Below, in pieces: positions 5,147 through 10,781 of a stretch of 10,781 nt of DNA; the first letter of the stretch is position 1; each line of letters opens with the position of its first letter. Under the pieces are notes generated by a model. It was given only the letters and a program-made list of their open reading frames with translations, had not been told where the DNA came from and made no database searches. The DNA is from Prevotellaceae bacterium (GTDB taxonomy: Bacteria; Bacteroidota; Bacteroidia; Bacteroidales; Bacteroidaceae). The position numbers and the translations under genes are program-made. The DNA lies in NCBI GenBank assembly GCA_022508635.1, contig JAFLUV010000076.1, positions 1 to 10,781 of the forward strand, in the 5' to 3' direction.

Positions 5147-6485
5147 TCTGTTTGATTTTACGAACCATATACACCAGCATTCCGGTTGCTGTGATGACGC
5201 TGAGTGAGTCACTCACTGGCATTGCCATCCAGACACCGTCCAGTCCCCACCACTTCGGCAGCAGGGTGAGCATGGGGATGAGGAAGAGCATTTGCCTGCA
5301 TAGGCTCAGGAAAATACTCTTGCCAGCATGGCCGATGCTTTGGAAGAAGTTGCCGATGACCATCTGCGCGCCGACCAGCGGAAAAGCTGCCACTACGATA
5401 TGGAAGGCTCGGACGGCCTTCTCCGTCAGTTCCGGACCTGCTCCGAAAATGTGAATGACGGGAGCCGGAATCAGTTCGCCAGTTAGGAAGGCGGCCGTCG
5501 TGATACAGGTAGCACCGATGATACCATAGCGAAGCACTCTGAACACGCGGTCGTTCTGCCGTGCTCCCCAGTTGTAGCCGATGATGGGCTGCATACCTTG
5601 TACCAGACCGAACACGATGGTGGCGAATAGAAACACGATTCTGTTGACGATACCATAGGCTCCGATTGCCATGTCGCCGCCGTGTTGGAGCAGTTGATTG
5701 TTGCAGATGAGTACGGTCAGGCAGGCGCAGCTGTTCATCAGGAAGGGACTGAGGCCTATCGCCAGACATTGGCGTACAATGTCGAGCCGCAATTGGTAGA
5801 TGCCTCGTTGTAGGTGAAGTAGCTCTGCCGGACGGCTGAAGAGTCGCAATTGCCAGCAAAGAGCAATGGCTTGGGCAATGATGGTTGCCCAGGCGGCACC
5901 TTCCACACCCCATCGGAATACAAAGATGAAGAGCGGGTCAAGTATGCAATTGATGATGATGGCGAGGAACGTACAACCCATTGCCGAGCGTGGATGTCCG
6001 GCACTGCGGAGCACTGCATTCAGTCCAAAGTAGCTGTGGCTAATGACGTTGCCAAACAAAATGACCGTCATGTAGCTGCGGGCATGGGGTAGGGTGACGT
6101 TTGATGCGCCGAAAAGGTACAGGATGTTGTCGAGGAACGGCAGGCAAACAATGGTGAAGGTAATGCCGAGCAGGATGTTCATGCTAATCGTGTTGCCCAG
6201 AATGTGCTGTGCTTCCTTATATTTCCCCTGTCCCAGCCGGACACTAATGACCGTACTCGCACCTACACCTACCATCGCTCCGAAAGCTGCTGACAAGTTC
6301 ATGAAAGGGGTTGCCACCGCCATTCCGCTGATAGCGGCATCGCCCAGACCTTGTCCCACGAAAATACTGTCTACAATGTTGTATACAGAAGATGCCACCA
6401 TGGCAATAATGGCCGGTAGAGAATACTGCCAGAGAAGTTGCCCAATAGGCTTTGTTCCGAGTTCTGTAGGGATATGTTGTTGCAT
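5121..6485 (-). CDS. MATE family efflux transporter
   Basis: A 454-residue integral membrane protein of the multidrug and toxic compound extrusion family, which exports drugs or metabolites in exchange for Na+ or H+. The N-terminus reads LGTKPIGQLLWQYSLPAIIAMVASSVYNIVDSIFVGQGLG, a typical MATE first segment. Further family signatures are GMAVATPFMNLSAAFG, VGVGASTVISVRLGQGK and, in the second half, FGLVQGMQPIIGYNWGA. About 12 hydrophobic segments and the total length fit the family. The ATG at 6485 gives the family N-terminus; the frame stays open further upstream but that part runs through the promoter and AT-rich spacer. A TACCTTTG -7 element ends only seven bases before the ATG. The phosphodiesterase gene overlaps its 3' end. 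Divergent from the decarboxylase operon. Substrate unknown. Confidence 0.94.
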   Translation of the reverse strand: MQQHIPTELGTKPIGQLLWQYSLPAIIAMVASSVYNIVDSIFVGQGLGDAAISGMAVATPFMNLSAAFGAMVGVGASTVISVRLGQGKYKEAQHILGNTISMNILLGITFTIVCLPFLDNILYLFGASNVTLPHARSYMTVILFGNVISHSYFGLNAVLRSAGHPRSAMGCTFLAIIINCILDPLFIFVFRWGVEGAAWATIIAQAIALCWQLRLFSRPAELLHLQRGIYQLRLDIVRQCLAIGLSPFLMNSCACLTVLICNNQLLQHGGDMAIGAYGIVNRIVFLFATIVFGLVQGMQPIIGYNWGARQNDRVFRVLRYGIIGATCITTAAFLTGELIPAPVIHIFGAGPELTEKAVRAFHIVVAAFPLVGAQMVIGNFFQSIGHAGKSIFLSLCRQMLFLIPMLTLLPKWWGLDGVWMAMPVSDSLSVITATGMLVYMVRKIKQSETHRTTQ

Positions 6486-6492
6486 TGGTCTG

Positions 6493-6500
6493 CAAAGGTA
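6493..6500 (-). promoter_or_regulatory. Bacteroidetes -7 element of the MATE gene
   Basis: On the minus strand TACCTTTG (6500-6493) is an exact TAnnTTTG match followed by seven bases and then the MATE ATG at 6485. The transcript would start only a few bases before the ATG. No good -33 TTTG is evident. Confidence 0.6.
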
Positions 6501-6602
6501 CGAAAAAAATAGAAATCCAGCGAGAATCCGGCGAGTTAATATGTCGAATCCGGGGAAATCGCTCACGATATACCATATAAAAGTGTATGTCGTTCTGGGG
6601 AT

Positions 6603-6617
6603 ATAAGCGTGGGTGTC
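6603..6617 (+). repeat. 15-bp direct repeat, copy 2 (5' side of the MATE gene)
   Basis: Second copy of ATAAGCGTGGGTGTC, in the spacer between the MATE and mmdA genes, 1495 bases from the first copy. The pair brackets the MATE coding region and its promoter element. Confidence 0.6.
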
Positions 6618-6690
6618 CGCGTGTATATAATAATATGTGTAGAGAGTGTAAAAATACAGACTAAAGTGTACAACGTAACATAAAATTGTG

Positions 6691-6698
6691 TACCTTTG
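6691..6698 (+). promoter_or_regulatory. Bacteroidetes -7 element of the decarboxylase operon
   Basis: TACCTTTG, an exact TAnnTTTG match, 33 bases before the mmdA ATG at 6732. Transcription would begin near 6704. The rest of the 246-base spacer (6486-6731) is AT-rich and holds the second copy of the 15-bp repeat and the MATE promoter. I saw no riboswitch-like structure in it. Confidence 0.6.
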
Positions 6699-6731
6699 CA
6701 TAAAAATTTATGTAAAAACCATAATAAACAC

Positions 6732-8303
6732 ATGAGTACACAAACAGAAAAGATCAAAGAGCTGATGGAGCTCCGCGCCAAGGCCCGTATAGGCGGCGGC
6801 GAGAAAGCAATCGACAAACAGCATGAGAAAGGCAAGCTCACGGCTCGCGAGCGCATCAATCTTTTGCTCGACGAGGGCAGTTTCGAGGAGATGGACATGT
6901 TCGTAAAGCATCGCTGCACGAACTTCGGAATGGAAAAAAAGCAATATCTGGGCGACGGCGTTGTGACGGGTAGCGGCACCATAGGCGGTCGCCTTGTTTA
7001 TGTCTTTGCACAGGACTTCACAGTCTCTGCAGGTTCGCTCTCTGAGATGCTTGCCAGCAAGATATGTAAGGTGATGGATATTGCTATGAAGGTGGGTGCT
7101 CCCGTTATTGGTCTTAACGACTCTGGCGGCGCACGTCTGCAGGAGGGTATCAACGCTTTGGCAGGCTATGCTGAAATTTTCCAGCGTAATATCATGTCTT
7201 CTGGTGTCATTCCTCAGATCAGTGCCATCATGGGCCCCTGTGCTGGCGGTGCGGTTTACAGCCCAGCGCTGACCGACTTTACCTTCATGGTGGAGGGTAG
7301 CAGCTACATGTTCCTTACGGGTCCCGGTCCTGTCAAGGCCGTGCTGGGCGAAGTCGTTACTCAGGAACAATTGGGTGGCGCAAGTGTTCATGCCACAAAA
7401 AGCGGCGTCACACACTTCACGGCTAAGAATGAGGAAGAGTGCATCACGATGATTAAGCAGCTTTTCTCGTATATCCCGCAGAATAACCTTGAGAAGACTC
7501 CTCGTGTTACCTGTACCGATCCTGTCAATCGTATGGAGGACTACCTGAATGACATTATTCCCGACAATCCCAACATGCCTTACGATATGTATCAGGTCAT
7601 TGCCGGCATTGTGGATAACGGCGAGTTCTTCGAGGTGCAGCCCAACTATGCCAAGAATCTTATCATCGGCTTTGCTCGTTTCAATGGGCAAAGCGTCGGT
7701 ATCGTAGCCAACCAGCCGAAGCAACTTGCAGGCGTACTCGACTGCAACTCTAGTCGTAAGGGTGCTCGTTTTGTCCGTTTCTGCGATGCCTTCAATATTC
7801 CCATCGTGACGCTTGTCGACGTTCCTGGTTTCCTGCCTGGCACGGCCCAGGAGTATAATGCTGTCATTCTGCACGGTGCCAAGCTGCTTTATGCCTATGG
7901 TGAGGCTACGGTTCCCAAGGTAACCGTGACCTTGCGCAAGAGTTACGGCGGCAGCCATATCGTAATGAGCTGCAAGCAACTGCGTGGCGACCTTAATTAT
8001 GCTTGGCCAAGCAGTGAAATAGCCGTGATGGGTGCCAGCGGTGCAGCCAGTGTGCTCTATGCCAAGGAGGCCAAGATTCTGAAGGATGAGGGCAAAGTGG
8101 ACGAAGCAAAGGCTTATATGGCTGAGAAACAGAAGGAGTACGAAGACCTCTTTGCAAATCCGTATCAGGCTGCTAAGTATGGATACATCGATGATGTTAT
8201 CGAGCCTCGCAACACCCGATTCCGCATCATCCGCGCATTGGCTCAGCTTGAGAACAAGAAACTTATCAACCCTGCCAAGAAGCACGGCAACATTCCTCTG
8301 TAA
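6732..8303 (+). CDS. mmdA: Methylmalonyl-CoA decarboxylase alpha subunit (carboxyltransferase)
   Basis: A 523-residue acyl-CoA carboxyltransferase of the MmdA/PccB family. It moves the carboxyl group of (S)-methylmalonyl-CoA onto biotin on the carrier subunit, releasing propionyl-CoA in the cytoplasm. Two crotonase-type halves are visible. The N-half has KLTARERINLLLDEGSFEE (35-53), FAQDFTVSAGSLSE (92-105), NDSGGARLQEG (129-139) and the oxyanion motif GPCAGGAVYSPALTD (168-182). The C-half has DVPGFLPGTAQE (363-374), RKSYGGSHIVMSCKQLRGD (402-420) and NYAWPSSEIAVMGA (422-435). Length fits the family. The ATG at 6732 starts the alignable N-terminus; an upstream TTG at 6696 overlaps the promoter box. 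It heads a four-gene unit and the next gene begins six bases on. A propionyl-CoA carboxylase role is less likely because OadG- and OadB-type partners follow and no biotin carboxylase is present. Confidence 0.93.
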   Translation: MSTQTEKIKELMELRAKARIGGGEKAIDKQHEKGKLTARERINLLLDEGSFEEMDMFVKHRCTNFGMEKKQYLGDGVVTGSGTIGGRLVYVFAQDFTVSAGSLSEMLASKICKVMDIAMKVGAPVIGLNDSGGARLQEGINALAGYAEIFQRNIMSSGVIPQISAIMGPCAGGAVYSPALTDFTFMVEGSSYMFLTGPGPVKAVLGEVVTQEQLGGASVHATKSGVTHFTAKNEEECITMIKQLFSYIPQNNLEKTPRVTCTDPVNRMEDYLNDIIPDNPNMPYDMYQVIAGIVDNGEFFEVQPNYAKNLIIGFARFNGQSVGIVANQPKQLAGVLDCNSSRKGARFVRFCDAFNIPIVTLVDVPGFLPGTAQEYNAVILHGAKLLYAYGEATVPKVTVTLRKSYGGSHIVMSCKQLRGDLNYAWPSSEIAVMGASGAASVLYAKEAKILKDEGKVDEAKAYMAEKQKEYEDLFANPYQAAKYGYIDDVIEPRNTRFRIIRALAQLENKKLINPAKKHGNIPL

Positions 8304-8309
8304 AGCCCT

Positions 8310-8642
8310 ATGACATTCCTTTCTATATCAGACCCTCAGGTGTGGCTCCTTGCGGGCATGTCTGTCTCGGTGGTATTCTCCATACTGCTTTTTTTGGTTC
8401 TCATCCTGGGTATTTTTACCGCTGTCGCCAAGAAGACGACAGAAAAAGCCAAGGTCGTGAAGTCGACTTTTGCGGACAGAGAACAGGCAAAGACCTTTGA
8501 GAAAGCCAGCGAACAGGATAAGGCAGCGGTGGCAATGGCACTCTACCTCTATTTCGAGGAGAAGAATAACCGTGAAAACCGCGTCCTCACCATTGTTCCT
8601 TATCAGTCTGCCTGGGGAGCACAGCTTAACCCGAGACTTTAA
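8310..8642 (+). CDS. OadG-family membrane subunit of the sodium-pumping decarboxylase
   Basis: A 110-residue protein with one membrane segment near the N-terminus (about residues 12-36, WLLAGMSVSVVFSILLFLVLILGIF). A charged helical region follows (41-90), then a short tail, VPYQSAWGAQLNP. This is the shape of the OadG/MmdD gamma/delta subunits, which anchor the carboxyltransferase and biotin carrier to the membrane beta subunit. OadG proteins are poorly conserved in sequence, so the call rests on topology, size and the place between mmdA (six bases away) and the biotin carrier (33 bases away). The residues AAVAMALYLYFEEKNNREN (72-90) resemble the pattern in other Bacteroidetes homologues as I remember them. 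Confidence 0.85.
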   Translation: MTFLSISDPQVWLLAGMSVSVVFSILLFLVLILGIFTAVAKKTTEKAKVVKSTFADREQAKTFEKASEQDKAAVAMALYLYFEEKNNRENRVLTIVPYQSAWGAQLNPRL

Positions 8643-8675
8643 GAGAATTCACAAACAACAAAGCAATAACTCAAA

Positions 8676-9389
8676 ATGAAAGAATTCAAGTTTAAGATAG
8701 GTGGCCAGGACTATGCTGCCACCGTAGAAGACCTCAAAGACGGGCAAATGAAGGTTACCGTCAATGGTCAGACTTATCAGGTAGAGGTTCCTCACAAGAA
8801 GGCCAAGGGTCCTCATGTTGCCATGGCTCCTGCTGCGGCGGAGGTTCAGACGGGTGGTCCTAAGAACGTCAATAGCGAGCTTCCTGGCACTGTTACGCAG
8901 GTGAATGTGGCTGCTGGCCAGCATGTGAAGCGTGGTGATGTCCTGCTTGTCATTGAGGCGATGAAGATGGCAAATGACATAGTCAGTGAGGTAGACGGTA
9001 CCGTACAGCGCGTGGCTGTCAGCCAGGGGCAGAGTGTCAATCAGGGCGACTTGCTTGTCGAGATGGTTGCCGACTTTGTTGCTGCAAAGGCAGAGGTTAC
9101 CCCGAGGCCTGCTCCTGCAGCGCCCGCACCTGTTGCCGCACCGTCTCCTGCACCTTCACCTGTTCCTGCTGTCGGTGCAAAGACCGTTACCGCTCCACTG
9201 CCGGGCACCGTTACAAAAATTACCGTCAAGGTGGGCGATGCCGTCAATGCCGGCGATACGGTTCTCCTGATGGAAGCCATGAAGATGGAGAACAGCATTT
9301 CGGCAGAGTTTGCAGGCACGGTCAAGGCTGTCCTCGTCGAGGCTGGCGCGCAGGTGCAGAGTGGACAGGCTCTTGTGGAACTGGACTAA
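8676..9389 (+). CDS. mmdC: Biotin carrier subunit with two tandem biotinyl domains
   Basis: A 237-residue biotin carrier, clearly longer than the single-domain carriers of this enzyme class (roughly 120-150 residues). Residues 1-45 form the usual N-terminal region (MKEFKFKIGGQDY ... VNGQTYQVEVP). A short Ala-rich link leads to biotinyl domain 1 (about 66-131), with the biotin lysine K97 in EAMKM. An Ala/Pro-rich linker (about 140-168, many PAPAAP-type units) follows, then biotinyl domain 2 (about 169-237), with K203 in a second intact EAMKM. By hand alignment the domains are identical at about 31 of 62 positions, so the duplication is not recent. The carrier takes the carboxyl group from MmdA and delivers it to the membrane beta subunit. 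The beta-subunit gene starts 13 bases after its stop. Confidence 0.92.
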   Translation: MKEFKFKIGGQDYAATVEDLKDGQMKVTVNGQTYQVEVPHKKAKGPHVAMAPAAAEVQTGGPKNVNSELPGTVTQVNVAAGQHVKRGDVLLVIEAMKMANDIVSEVDGTVQRVAVSQGQSVNQGDLLVEMVADFVAAKAEVTPRPAPAAPAPVAAPSPAPSPVPAVGAKTVTAPLPGTVTKITVKVGDAVNAGDTVLLMEAMKMENSISAEFAGTVKAVLVEAGAQVQSGQALVELD

Positions 9390-9402
9390 CATCTGTCAGG
9401 GT

Positions 9403-10677
9403 ATGAGAAAGTATATCTGTCTTTTCCTGCTCCTTTTCGTGGCAGTCCCCCTGATGGCTGCCGACTTTAATCTGGAGCAGGGCTTGAGCGACTTCTTTAA
9501 CGAGATGGGCTTCGTCGCTTTCTTCGTGCAGGAAGAGGGGTGGAAGAATGCCGTTATGATTCTCATTGGCTGCCTGCTCCTTTATCTTGCCATCAAGAAG
9601 GAGTATGAGCCTTTGCTGCTTTTGCCTATTGCCTTTGGCATGATATTGAGCAATCTGCCGGGTGCGGGTCTTTTCGATTCTGATATGTGGAACAATGAGT
9701 TCCTCAATCCGGCAAGCCCTAACTACCACAGCTACGGCTACGTTATGGCTCACGGCGGCCTGCTTGACATTCTGTATATCGGTGTGAAGGCAGGCGTTTA
9801 CCCGTGCCTTATCTTCTTTGGCGTGGGTGCGATGACTGACTTCGGGCCTTTGATTGCTAATCCCAAGAGCCTTTTGCTTGGTGCTGCGGCACAGCTTGGC
9901 ATCTTCGCCACCTTCTTGGTGACACAGGTGGATGTCTTTGGCTTTACGGTTGCCCAGTCAGCTTCTATCGGCATCATTGGCGGTGCAGACGGGCCTACGG
10001 CCATCTTCCTGACTTCCAAGCTTGCCCCTGAGCTTCTCGGCCCCATTGCCGTTGCGGCGTACAGCTACATGGCTCTGGTTCCGGTCATCCAGCCGCCCAT
10101 CATGCGTGCCCTCACTACCGAGAGGGAGCGCAGGATCCGCATGAGCCAGCTCCGTACCGTCAGCAGGAGGGAGAAGATTTTCTTCCCCATCATCGTTGCC
10201 ATTGTGGTGAGCCTGATAGTTCCTTCTGCCGGGACGCTCATCGGCTGCCTGATGCTCGGCAATCTCTTCAAGGAGAGCGGGGTGGTGGAGCGCTTGAGCA
10301 AGGCTGTGCAGAATGAGCTGAACAACATCGTTGTCATCATGCTTGGCATCACGGTGGGTGCGACTGCTACGGCCAGTGCTTTCCTGAATTTCCAGACGAT
10401 TGCCATCCTTTGTGTCGGCATCGTTGCCTTTGGCATCGGTTCCGCCGGTGGTGTGTTGATGGCAAAGTTCATGAACCTGTTCCTCAAGGAGAAGATCAAC
10501 CCGCTCATTGGCAGTGCGGGTGTCAGCGCAGTTCCCATGGCGGCTCGTGTCAGCCAGGTTGAGGGGCAGAAGGCTGACCCGCGCAACTTCCTTTTGATGC
10601 ATGCCATGGGGCCTAACGTGGCCGGCGTCATTGGCAGCGCCGTTGCAGCAGGCATCCTGCTTAGCTTCTGCGGCTAA
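9403..10677 (+). CDS. mmdB: Sodium-pumping decarboxylase beta subunit (OadB/MmdB family)
   Basis: A 424-residue integral membrane protein of the OadB/MmdB/GcdB family. It decarboxylates carboxybiotin and couples this to export of Na+ across the inner membrane. The family hallmark GIIGGADGPTAIFLTSK (190-206) is present, with the aspartate (D196) equivalent to the functionally essential Asp203 of Klebsiella OadB. The C-terminal NPLIGSAGVSAVPMAARVSQ region and the final HAMGPNVAGVIGSAVAAGILLS are also typical. The protein begins with a signal-peptide-like stretch (MRKYICLFLLLFVAVPLMA before ADF). The ATG at 9403 follows a weak CAGGG Shine-Dalgarno and lies 13 bases after the carrier stop; upstream in-frame codons lie inside the carrier gene and were rejected. 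Last gene of the operon, with a terminator 32 bases on. Confidence 0.94.
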   Translation: MRKYICLFLLLFVAVPLMAADFNLEQGLSDFFNEMGFVAFFVQEEGWKNAVMILIGCLLLYLAIKKEYEPLLLLPIAFGMILSNLPGAGLFDSDMWNNEFLNPASPNYHSYGYVMAHGGLLDILYIGVKAGVYPCLIFFGVGAMTDFGPLIANPKSLLLGAAAQLGIFATFLVTQVDVFGFTVAQSASIGIIGGADGPTAIFLTSKLAPELLGPIAVAAYSYMALVPVIQPPIMRALTTERERRIRMSQLRTVSRREKIFFPIIVAIVVSLIVPSAGTLIGCLMLGNLFKESGVVERLSKAVQNELNNIVVIMLGITVGATATASAFLNFQTIAILCVGIVAFGIGSAGGVLMAKFMNLFLKEKINPLIGSAGVSAVPMAARVSQVEGQKADPRNFLLMHAMGPNVAGVIGSAVAAGILLSFCG

Positions 10678-10708
10678 GGCTTCGCAACAGCGTCTCAGAC
10701 ATGTTTTT

Positions 10709-10747
10709 AAGAGGGTGTGCCCTATGAATCGAGGCACACCCTCTTTT
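10709..10747 (+). terminator. Rho-independent terminator of the decarboxylase operon
   Basis: A perfect 13-bp stem (10709-10721 with 10733-10745), rich in G-C (GAGGGTGTGCC core), closes an 11-base loop and ends in TTTT (10744-10747). It follows the beta-subunit stop by 31 bases. In the reverse direction no U-tract follows, so it acts on plus-strand transcripts. Confidence 0.92.
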
Positions 10748-10781
10748 ATGTGTACACGTCTGATATTGGCTTTTCAGCCTT

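Noticed and set aside
5203..5217. AGTGAGT-C-ACTCACT palindrome
   Set aside because: Lies within the MATE coding sequence (the DSLS codons); a one-base centre cannot form a hairpin loop and there is no other sign of a site.
6486..6701. Upstream extension of the MATE frame by 72 codons
   Set aside because: It runs through the MATE promoter element and AT-rich spacer and encodes a Tyr-rich stretch unlike MATE N-termini.
6696..6731. TTG-initiated extension of mmdA, and an ATGTAA start-stop at 6710-6715 in its leader
   Set aside because: The TTG overlaps the -7 promoter box and the added residues are not like the family. The start-stop hexamer in AT-rich DNA is easily due to chance.
6708..8285. 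525-codon open frame on the minus strand opposite mmdA
   Set aside because: It is the antisense shadow of a well-supported gene and its translation resembles no known protein.
9958..10737. 259-codon minus-strand open frame opposite mmdB
   Set aside because: Antisense shadow; rich in His, Arg and Asp, as expected from reverse reading of a membrane-protein gene.

Overview
The window looks like chromosomal DNA from a Bacteroidetes bacterium, most likely Prevotella-like or another member of the Bacteroidales. Three signs point there. Promoters of the TAnnTTTG (-7) type recur, with three exact TACCTTTG copies ahead of genes. Most start codons lack a Shine-Dalgarno sequence. The gene families are also typical: an orphan type IX secretion C-terminal-domain-like protein, Bacteroidetes ECF sigma factors, and a sodium-pumping methylmalonyl-CoA decarboxylase operon. 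I saw no rRNA, tRNA, CRISPR array, transposase or phage gene. No gene-free stretch exceeds 300 bases.

Left part (1-2736). A minus-strand ECF sigma factor (991-1581) is followed by a Tat-exported xylose-isomerase-like TIM-barrel protein (45-935). A divergent promoter region (1582-1819) separates them from plus-strand mazG (1820-2617), a nucleotide pyrophosphohydrolase. A strong hairpin at 2668-2702 lies between mazG and the next, convergent, minus-strand genes.

Middle part (2737-4654), all minus strand. A small secreted protein that is essentially only a type IX sorting-like domain (4233-4538) has its own promoter. After it come a second ECF sigma factor (3616-4155), a single-pass membrane protein that looks like its anti-sigma factor (3250-3600), and a secreted Spy/CpxP-like helical protein (2737-3207). 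The last three resemble a self-contained envelope-sensing module, comparable in layout to CnrH/CnrY/CnrX.

Right part. A MATE exporter (5121-6485) overlaps a YfcE/MJ0936-type phosphodiesterase (4655-5146) on the minus strand. Divergently, the plus strand carries a four-gene biotin-dependent decarboxylase operon: carboxyltransferase mmdA (6732-8303), an OadG-like membrane anchor (8310-8642), a biotin carrier (8676-9389) and the sodium-pump beta subunit (9403-10677). A clear rho-independent terminator closes it (10709-10747). Together these proteins would decarboxylate (S)-methylmalonyl-CoA to propionyl-CoA and pump Na+ out, the last steps of succinate-to-propionate fermentation.

The most unusual item is the biotin carrier. 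It has two complete biotinyl domains, each with an intact EAMKM site, joined by an Ala/Pro-rich linker. The next best leads are the sigma/anti-sigma/Spy-like module and the orphan sorting-domain protein just upstream of it.
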